Made by a program: the position numbers and the translations under genes | NCBI GenBank assembly: GCA_009103225.1 | Contig: RHPI01001292.1 | Coordinates: 83,169 to 147,168 of the forward strand | Reading direction: 5' to 3' | DNA from: Chlorokybus atmophyticus | Taxonomy: Eukaryota > Streptophyta > Chlorokybophyceae > Chlorokybales > Chlorokybaceae | DNA: 64,000 nucleotides | The notes under the pieces: model-generated | The model's database searches: none | Seen by the model: only the letters and a program-made list of their open reading frames with translations | What the model was told of the DNA's origin: nothing | Part shown: positions 10,973 to 19,419 of the stretch, piece after piece | How the letters are laid out: each line of letters starts with the position of its first letter | How positions within the stretch are numbered: position 1 is the stretch's first letter

Positions 10973-12066
10973 TGTCGGGTCGAGGAAAGTCGAGGGTCAC
11001 GTTGTCTCGTGCAGCTGGAAGGAAAGACATGCTTGCTGGACATGCAACTGCGGCATGCTTTAGCATGTCTGGTGGTGGTAGCAAAAGCAAAAAGATAACC
11101 CAGCTCTTGTAACAGTAGCTGCTTCTTGGAGCACGTCTGCCGATGTGGAGTGGTGCGGACATGTGGAGGGAATCTCCTCCTTGGTGTATATGCTGATGTA
11201 GGACACACACTCAACAAGCCACTGCTATGGGTAGTGCTGTTTACAGAGTTTTTTGATTGAGTGGAAAATGTGTTACACTGTTACGTGAGGTGAATGAGCA
11301 AGCAACACGTGAATGCTATGCTCTGACTGATGCCAACAAGCACACCGCAACCAAGCGCATCAAGCTCATAGCAATGAAAAGCACAGTGCACACGAGCATG
11401 CACAGACTCTGACGCGATGAGGGGATTCTTGATAATCAGGACGGCGTGGTCGTAGTTCAAGTCGCTTCACAAGCTCCTAGCTTTCTCACTCATAGTGTCA
11501 CCAGCTGATTCCATAAACACTGCGACTACTTATACGAGTCAAGTTTTGACTGTTTAAAACACAAGCTAACGGTCATATCGGGGCTGTTCCCACAAGAATT
11601 CTCCCTTGATATGGAACATAACATATAGATGAATTCACAACCAAACAGCTACGCGCGGTGCTTGTGTAGGCCACGATCATAAGCTAGCATAAGGTCATCA
11701 TCTAGCTACTGGTCAGTGACGCGCGCGGGTCGATATGCTGATAGTTCGGGCGAGTGTCTTGATGTAAGCATGCCTGATGCAGGCTGACACACGAGGACAA
11801 TAGGCATGGCAGCTGTCGGGTCGAGGAAAGTCGAGGGTCACACATTGTGTCATGCAGCTGGCAGGAAAGACATACTTGCTGAACATTCTACTGCGGCATG
11901 CTGTAGCATGTCTGGTGGTGTTATAAAAAGCCAAAAGATAACTCAGCCTTTGCAACAGTAGGTGCTGCTTTGAGCACGTCCGCTGATGTGGAGTGGTGCG
12001 GACACGTGGAGGAAATCTCTCCCTTTGTACACATGCTGTGCTGTAAGACACACAGTTAACAAGCCA
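10973..12066 (-). repeat. beta1 left terminal repeat block, A-B-A' arrangement
   Basis: The left end consists of segment A (10973-11220), segment B (11221-11811) and a second, about 85% similar A copy (A', 11814-12066). A' ends in AACAAGCCA next to a pyrimidine run (rc polypurine tract). At the right end only segment B is clearly present (27022-27606). Beta2 has the same A-B-A' order at 54614-55684. The exact LTR boundary therefore remains unresolved: LTR = A+B with an extra A', or a tandem-LTR derivative. Confidence 0.75.
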
Positions 12067-13477
12067 CCCCCCTTGAGCCTCTGGGGAGGTTCCAGCTCCA
12101 GAGCTCAGTGTTCAACGAGTGTGGAGGGCCGTTGGCGCGGCAGTCATCACACCAGTATTCCTCCATGGGTACCGCATCCAGTGGGGGCTCAAAATAGTAG
12201 CAATGCAGGCCCTTGTTGCAGCCATCACAAAGCATCATAAGCGAGTCATCGTCGGCTCTGCCGCAGCGCTCGCAACGTGTGCGGCGGAGCGAGGGTGCTT
12301 GATACGCCAAGACCCTGCTACGTAAGGGAGGTGACATGGCGCGTAGTTCACCATGTTGTTCTTCAACCTCTTTCTGGTGTACTGGAAATCCCCGGCCAGG
12401 CTGGCCGGGGAGGTCTAGTACTCTTGTGGGTACACATTGAGCACTTGTAGACTGTGCGGACAATAGAGGTGTTAAGCGTGCTTTTAGGGACCTCCATGCG
12501 GTAGGCGAAGTCTCCTGTTTAAAACCGGCGTTGGCGCTCCTTGTAGAAGCCATTGCGCACGCGCTCGTAGCATAGCGTGTCGCGTGCTGCGCAATGCGCA
12601 AGTTGTTGAAGGCCGTAGGGACTGTGCGCTCAAATAGTGCTGCGCGCGTGTTAATGTCATGGTGCATCCAGTCGGGGTCGTCGAGGTTGTTCACCACGCG
12701 ATCCACCTCCTGATGTGCACGGAAAGGAAGTAGTAGCAGCGGTCGCCTGAACAGTACGTAGTACGGGCTGTACTCGCGCAGAGCTGCCTGCTTTGACAGT
12801 CGATTTCCAAGAGCCACCCATGGGAGGTGGTCATCCCAAGTATTCTTCTCGTACTCCAGCACATACTTGCGGAGTGCCTATTTAATGGTCTGCACCGTGC
12901 GCTCGGCGAAACCGTCGGTTTGGGGGTGGTCACGCGAGGTACGGCAATGATCGGTGTAGCACCCATCTAAGAGAGTATCGAACTCCCCTTTGGACTCAGT
13001 GCCTTGGTCGGTGATGACCTCTGCGCAGCTACCAAACCGGCTGAGGACATGTGAGAGGGAGGCTTGAGCCACCCGTCTATAGCTCTTGTTGGGTAGTGGC
13101 ACCAGCTCCACCCACTTGAAGAAATGCTCGATCATCTTTATGATATAGCGGTTGCCGCATGCCGAGGGTGCTAAGTCTCCCAGTATGTCGAGTCCCCATC
13201 GATAGAAGAGACCTGAGATGGGAAGAGGATGTAATGTGGCGCTGCGCGTGTTGAGGCTGGCGCGCACCATGTCACATTGTTGACAGTGACTTATAAACTC
13301 CTGCACCTGCTTGTACAACCCATGCCACCAGTACTGTGCCCTTACAAGGCTGACGGTGCGCTCGACACCGAAGTGTCGAAGCTCAGTGTGGAGGGCAGTG
13401 ATGATGCCTTCACGTGTGGCCGGTGTTGGCACCTCCTTATCTTCACCATAGAGGAGACGATACAGCTTGTCATCCAC
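12056..13477 (-). pseudogene. beta1 integrase with C-terminal PHD finger
   Basis: Integrase zinc domain (HTELRHFGVERTV then HCQQCD), the catalytic core (WGLDILGDLAP; CAEVITDQGTESKGEFDTLL; HPQTDGFAERTVQTIK) and a C-terminal part (VDRVVNNLDDPDWMHHD) run from 13477 to about 12450, with a stop near 12880. After a Pro/Arg linker, the last part is a PHD finger (12140-12280): CERC, CDGCNKGLHCYYF, EPPLDAVPMEEYWCDDC. Integrase inserts the cDNA. A C-terminal chromatin reader could steer target choice as chromodomains do in chromoviruses; this is inference. The seventh zinc ligand (HxxC) reads Tyr (TAT), one step from TGT. Confidence 0.85.
12067..12076 (-). promoter_or_regulatory. beta1 polypurine tract (candidate)
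   Basis: On the minus strand CTCAAGGGGGG immediately precedes TGGCTTGTTAAC. The polyprotein reading frame runs through it and stops at 12056. The position supports the left repeat block beginning here on the coding strand. Confidence 0.6.
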
Positions 13478-13949
13478 CCCAGCGGTAGCTGAGTGCGTTG
13501 GTTGATGCGGTCCTTCTCATGCGCACGCATACCAAAGGAAAGAGAAGGATGGCTTGTCCAGCTATATGTCATGCCTGGTGTTGGTGGGTGCCAGCTCTGT
13601 GTCATTGGCTGCTGCATCATGCATGCAGGCTGCAATTGGCTGGTAGCTTCCTTAGGTTTTTATTTCTCGAAGATTGCAGACCAGTAGATTACAACCGATT
13701 GCAGATCAGGAGACCCCTTTAACCTCGATGTCACCACCGCGAGTGGTCCTTGCGCGTGTAGTGGTTGCGGAGCCGGTTGGCTCAAGGGCAGGCATCTCTT
13801 TAGTTGTTGCAGAGGCACCGGCGTCGGTCTTGCGCCCTAAGCGCGATGCGGTGACAGCAAACATGGCAGCCATTGTCGCAGCTGATGATGCAGGGCCGAG
13901 CTCATGCCGAGCTCCAGTTGCATTGTTGGTGCTCAGGTGTGGGTTACGA

Positions 13950-15262
13950 CTGAGTCCATCGGCGTCTTGGTTGGTGAGGCCAGCGCAATGGTTGATCTCA
14001 AAGTCATAGTTCTGCAGTAGTAGGGCCCAACGGGCAAGTTTTCTATCAAATGTGGGCCGCTCATCACCTACTTGAGTGGCTGATCATCAGTAATCAACTA
14101 AAAGTGTCGGCCGAAGAGGAAGGGCCGGAAGAAGAAAATAGCCCACACTGCAGCGAGGCACTCTCTTTCGTAGCTGCTGTAGTTGGCCTCCGCACTGTTG
14201 TTGCTCCAACTACCGTATGACACCACCCGCTTCTTCTTGTTCTTATCGTGATGCACCAGCACGGCTCCCATCCCGAGCTTGCTTCAGTCGGTGAGAAGGA
14301 TGAAGGACGTAGTGTAGTCAGGGCGTTGAAGGATGGGTGCTGTAGTGAGCCTGCCTTTCAGCTTCTTGAAGGCCTGCTGCTGCGGCTCCATCCACACGAA
14401 CTCCACTTTCTTCGTCAGTAGCTCATTGAGGGGCCGCGCTATCTTTGCGAAGTCCTTCGCGAAGTCCTTCCCGAATCGACGATAGTAGTTGATTAGGCCC
14501 AAGAAGGCGCGCAGGCGCCTGACGTCCGTTGAAGCAGGGATAGCTGCAAGGGCCTCCACTTTTGCCTGCTGTACGTACACCGTGGGGCACAATCATGTGC
14601 CCCATGTAGGGTACCTTGTGAGCGAAGAAGATGCACTTGTTGGGGTGCACAGTCATCCCCACTCCCTTGAGCCTCTCCAGCACCTCCTTGACGTGCTGTA
14701 GGTGCTCTTCGTTGTTGCAGCTGAAGATAAGATTGTCGTCGATGTAGCGCCGCGCGAAGTCCAGCCCTTTCGAGGCTTTGCCCATGACGCGCTGGAACTC
14801 GGGGGCACTCTTCAGCCCGAACGGCATCACTTCTTATGGTGTAACTCTCGGTTGCCTAAAAAGGTCTTGTTCTTGTCCTCATCCTTGATGGCGATTTGGT
14901 TGTATCCTTGGCACATGTTGAGGATGCTGAAGACTGTGCAGTCTCCTACATTGTGAAACATGCCCTATGCTGTGGGCATTGGGTATCCATCTTGTTTGGT
15001 CTTGTTGTTGAGGGGGCGGTAGTCGCCGCACATGCGCCGTTCGGTCCAGTTGCTTGCTCAATCCTTCTTCAATGACATGACCGCCGCGCCTGCAAAGTAC
15101 GATGTCGATCCCTCAGTGAGGCCTGCGTCCAGCAGTGCCTTACATCTGTATTCCACCAGATCCTCCTTTGACTTGGAGAGCCCATATTGCCGTCGGAACA
15201 CCGCCTCCGTGTCCGCCAGCTCGATGTTCATTGGGTACACTTTCCCAGCTCTTTTACGTTAA
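13950..15262 (-). pseudogene. beta1 reverse transcriptase and start of RNase H
   Basis: Minus-strand frames give the RT lead-in (ELADTEAVFRRQYGLSKSKE, near 15240), the fingers/palm (MPFGLKSAPEFQRVMGKA, about 14829) and an intact catalytic motif ARRYIDDNLIFS near 14750. HPNKCIFFAHKVPYMGHMIV and LRAFLGLINYYRRFGKDFAK follow (to 14440), then the start of RNase H (TTSFILLTD near 14300). Stops and frameshifts occur near 15060, 14830, 14590 and 14284. A short AAGTCCTTCGCG-type duplication near 14450 repeats KDFAKDFAK. Confidence 0.85.
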
Positions 15263-15572
15263 AGCTGAATTGGTCTCCTCCACCTGTTGAGGAGACCTCC
15301 AGCTTCTCTTGCGTGTACTCCGTGGCAAAAGCACCGGTGGCGTGGTCCCATGACGTTGCGTTGGCAACCACTGGGATGTCTTCCATTGTTACTGCTGCTT
15401 GCTAGCAGCAGTAACAATGGTCCGCCATGTGAGCCACCTCGAGGGCTGTATGAGCTGCCTTGATGTCTGCAACGCAATCAGCCCACCCCCCAACCAGGTG
15501 TGCGAGGTCCAAAAAGAACACTTTGCGGTCCTGCAGCGCAAAGCTCAGCTCCTGCAACCAGACCATGCTGTT

Positions 15573-16530
15573 TTAGTCCATGGCGCGGCCGAGCAGCCAA
15601 CTTTGCTGACTGTCGGTTAGTGGGGACCCCGTGATACTGTTGGGGGAAAACCTTATGGCGCGTTCACGCTCGCGTGCATTGGGTTCGTCCAGCTTGCTTG
15701 TCGTGGTGTTGAACACCGTATGCATGCCATCGCCTCCATTGCAGAAAGCATAGGACCCTGGGTAGGACACCAATGTGGGAAGTGCGCGGCGCGGTTGCCC
15801 AGGTTGGTTGCACTAATGGAAGTGGCTGTGGTCAAGACGTGTGACAGGTTGAGCTTTACGGTCGGGGATGAGGATGTCGTCGACCAGAAGGTTGCGTGGC
15901 ATGTACTGCGCGTGTACTCGGCTGTCATCAGCTCTTTTGTGGTGGCCAAGTTTGTCCACTTGGCGCGGACGCGATGTGCACGGGAACCATAGCGCGCTGC
16001 GTTCACCTTGAGTGGATGCTCAAGAACGGAGCATACCTGTTAATAGGTGGAGACTACATGGGGACGCTTGTCGTCCTCAAAGTGCACGTTCTCAATGACG
16101 CACCCTAGTGGATTGAAGATCTGGTGCTGTTGGAGGAGGTGGCTGATTCTCATCAGCTCCCAAAACAGATCTGAGTGAGTATCGTCAAGGCCGCGGCATG
16201 TTCCTGCCCTTGAGTGTCCTTAACACTCCCATCTAGCTTAAGAAGTCGATGTTGCCGAGGGACAGCAAGAGGTCCTCTGTGATCAATCGGATGTCTTGTG
16301 GCAATGCCTTGAGGCTGCCTTGCAGTGTCAACGAGGGCAATTGCTGTAGATAACGCTCGTGCAGCTGACACAGATGATGCTTAAGGAGTGCTTAAGCGCG
16401 TGGGTCAGGGTCGCAATAATAGTATTTAGTGACTTTCACACCTGTATAAAGGACCGCGGCGAGACCACTGCCGATGTCTCCGAACAATTTCACTACCATG
16501 ATGCCCTGCTGCCGCCGAAAGGTATTGAAT
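15573..16530 (-). pseudogene. beta1 cytosine-5 DNA methyltransferase domain
   Basis: Translating the minus strand across a few lesions gives the ordered motifs of C5-cytosine methyltransferases. Motif I (SAM binding): LFGDIGSGLAAVL then VTKYYYCDPDP near 16490-16400. DIRLITEDLL precedes motif IV. Motif IV: W-E-C-stop-GHSRAG, with the catalytic Cys at 16223-16225 and TAA at 16220-16222 where beta2 has CAA. Motif VI: IENVHFEDD near 16095. Motif VIII: NAARYGSRAHRVRAKWTN near 15990. A target-recognition-like part (LVSYPGSYAFC) and motif X follow: NARERERAIRF then LTDSQQSWLLGRAMD, at 15573-15680. It spans about 305 codons, the usual catalytic-domain size. Motif I (GLLAV..LG.xVxKY in beta2) looks most DNMT3-like. 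It would methylate cytosine C5 in DNA. It is fused in frame with the polyprotein, between protease and RT. Confidence 0.82.
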
Positions 16531-17029
16531 TCCGCGACTGCAGTGGCTACCATTTGCTGGCGTTGCACCTTGCAGTGTCCCTTGTAGTTGTGGAAGCGCG
16601 AAGTGATCAGTGGCTGGGTCAGCAAAAGGTACGCGTCCACCTGTGCACGCCAACGGCGTTCGGCAGGGTTTTATAATGCCACCTCAACCGTGGCATCCTC
16701 ATGCTCCTCGATGTTAAGAATGGGAGCGGAGCCGTCTGCGCGGCAAGGGGCTGCGGCGATGGCAGCGACTCTTGTGCGGGCGCTGTCATATGTGGCTGAT
16801 GCAGCTCCCGTATGCGCACGTAACTGCATCTTGCTGTGTGGCAGCCACTTTGCATTGGGCACGCATGCGTGACACCAACACGAGAGGTAGAAAGCCCTGT
16901 ACCTCTCCATCATCTTCATCCCCATGCGGGCGGAACCACGCCCGCTCTGTCCAGCAGTTAAGGCCCATGCCCACGGGGAAGTTGAAGTCCTGTCCAAGCA
17001 AAGAAGCTAGCGGTGGTGACCACGCATTG

Positions 17030-17377
17030 CTAAACGAACTCGGTGTGGGTTGGGTCCAGCCCTGTTAGCCGAATGCAGAAGGCCTCCTTGGTGACCGCCA
17101 TCACCGCGACACGGCTCCCCGTTGCTGTGTCCAATGCGTATGGGCAGGGCATCAGGTCTAAGCTGGTGATGCCAAGGGACCGCGCGAAAAAGCGCTCAAT
17201 GATGACTGGCTGTGCTTCGGTGTCCAAAATCACCCGCTTGGGTGCCATGCCTTTAATGGTCACATGCTTGCCTTGGTTGGCTACTGTGGCAGCGTTGGCG
17301 TTGATGCGTAGCCTCTTGGTGCGGGCTATCGTCACCGGTGCCTCACGTCTCTCAGCTGAAGGTGCTGAGCGCATCAT
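17030..17377 (-). pseudogene. beta1 retropepsin-like protease segment
   Basis: An open frame of 115 codons has a protease-like core: KRVILDTEAQPVII (Asp at 17222-17224) and ITSLDLMPCPYALDTATGS. Downstream, beyond a stop, DFNFPVGMGLNCWTERAWF (near 16990-16930) matches beta2 NFNFLVGLGLNCWTGKAWF. The catalytic triplet reads D-T-E rather than D-T/S-G. It would cleave the polyprotein if active. Confidence 0.65.
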
Positions 17378-18499
17378 AGCCAGAGCTCCTCTGCCTACTG
17401 GATCTTGACGACCCCCTTCTTGTCCTCTCCCTCTGCCAAATCAACCTTGTCGTGGTGGTTGGTCGACATGGAGAGGCCTTTGCGCTAGGGTTTCTGGTGC
17501 TGGCTGTGGTGGATGCCGCCTTGAAGAGGATGGGATCATGCCTGCCGCCGTCCCCAATGGTTGTGGAGGAAAGCCCGACTGACCCGGTTTTTGCGGGCCT
17601 GCCTCGCGTTCTGCTTGCTTTGCGGCGTAGGTCCATCAAACAGCATGAGCTGCGTCTTTAACCAATGTCCCTTCCCACATGGATGTGGGCTCTATGTTCA
17701 CATTGGTCTAATGGTGATAGGGCTGCTGGTATACCCCGCGCTGTTGAGATGGACGATGACAAGCATATACATGCACAAGTGCATGCTACAACACCAGCGT
17801 TGGGAGTCCATACAAGACCATCTATTGCCATCATGTCCACGGGTTTAATACCCGCCAGCTACACATGCTCTACTGTAGAAGCTACTGCATCTAGCACACT
17901 CAACCATAACTTGCGCTTTAAGTTGCTCCACATAGCTAGCTTTAAAAGCTTTTCAACAAGCTATGGCACACGCTTAATAGTTAAGTAACCACCGAGATAC
18001 AATTATTCTACTGCAGCGCCTGGAAGTCTCCAAACTCCGGACTCGCCGACGCGCCTAGAACCATCTCGCGCCTATACCTCTCATCTTGAGTCGTCTGGAA
18101 CCTTCTAGCGGGTATTCCTATATAGAGTGCAAATTGATCGGCTGACTTAGATGTGGGAATACCCTCAACACGCGCAGTAACTGCTGCCGCATGGCGTGAG
18201 TGATGGTGGGGACTCGCAAGATCCCTGCTATGTAGGCATCCCACCTGCCTTGTACCACGCCCACATTGAGCACGGTTGTGGCGCGCACCCACATGTGCAT
18301 TGGAGGTCAGTCTGCTATGCGTGTAGCTCGTGAGCGATGGCGCTGTGCCGGCGTTGCCGTGCTGCTGCTACTCCCGGCAACCGCAGCATTGCCTCCTGCA
18401 CTCCATTCACAGTGTCAAGCGCAGTGGTGGCAGCTTCAGCGTATGCTTGCCGCAGCGAGCGGATGAATGCCCCCAACCATGATGCTCTGTTGCCAAAGG

Positions 18500-18800
18500 T
18501 GAACATGGGGACAGCGGGGTGATTGGCGACGACTCACATCACGAGTCGTGCTCGAGAGGCGCTGCCTTCTTGCATCCCCATCATCTGTCTTAATGCACTG
18601 TCCTCAGGCCGGTGCAGCATGACTGCTTGCCGTATAAGAGCGGTGCGGAGTTGTTGCTCTCCTACCATACCAGCTTTTCCTCGCTGGGTGGTGTCTCCTT
18701 GTGGAGTGAGGTAACCTCGCCCTGCATCCCGCTGGTCGTCGGGCATACCATCGACCAAGGGGGGCAGTAGCAGGGCGATTACCCCCCTCACTTGTGGTTC
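18500..18800 (-). pseudogene. beta1 conserved segment of unknown function
   Basis: Minus-strand frame with GRGYLTPQGDTTQRGKAGMV then GEQQLRTALIRQAVMLHR. It is clearly homologous to beta2 63393-63698 (GEQQLRTALLRQATMLHR; LGMQEGGSAARARLV). Gamma inserted at its upstream edge; the frame is continuous across the GTTCC duplication. It sits between nucleocapsid and protease. I do not recognise the domain. Confidence 0.6.
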
Positions 18801-18801
18801 C

Positions 18802-19308
18802 TGTTAGCATGAGCATGTCTTGCACACTGCTTAGTCCAGTCGGCTTGTACATTGGCTAAGGCATGAGCCTGAGAGACACTGCTACTAGTAAGAGCTGATA
18901 TCGATCAGTCATGAGTCTGTAGCAGATATCGAGTCCACTACGCGGAGTATGACCAAGCAGGAGACTCCGGACTTGCTCATGAGGCTGGCGCAGCCTGACG
19001 CAGCCAACGCCTTGGGAGAACGGCGAGAACTCCGCGTATACTTAGCCTTAGGAGGCGTGGCTTAGCTTGTTGAAAAGCTTTGGCTGTAAGCTAGACAACC
19101 AAGCTTACATATTGGCAATCCGCTGAGTATAGCTCACGCGTTGCTTGCTAAAGTAGACATGTGTAGTCTGGCTGGTATAAAGGCCAACAGAATTAACAAG
19201 TTGTTGGTTTGGGTGAAACCCCTTTGCAAGCCTTGTATGCACGCCTTTTGTGTATGTTCTAATACATGTGTATGCTGTAGTTGGCCAGCGCTAGCTCAGT
19301 GTTCAACA
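18802..19308 (+). repeat. gamma 5' LTR
   Basis: 507 bp, beginning TGTTAGCATGAGC and ending CAGTGTTCAACA. The sequence GGCTGGTATAAAGGCC near 19170 holds a TATAAA box suited to the U3 promoter. Confidence 0.95.
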
Positions 19309-19322
19309 GGTTATGGGCCCAC
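19309..19322 (+). promoter_or_regulatory. gamma primer-binding site, complementary to the initiator-tRNA anticodon arm
   Basis: GGTTATGGGCCCAC abuts the 5' LTR. It is the perfect reverse complement of the anticodon stem-loop of plant-type initiator tRNA-Met (GTGGGCCCATAACC). It does not match a tRNA 3' end. Drosophila copia and yeast Ty5 also prime from an internal (half-tRNA) initiator-Met fragment, so the same mode is inferred here. Confidence 0.85.
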
Positions 19323-19419
19323 ACTGCTAGTGGTTCAAGAGAGGAGACAGCACTACAACTAGTGGAAAAGCTGAGCGGAACTGCTACTTGCGGAAGACCT
19401 CTGAAGAAGGCGTGACAAG

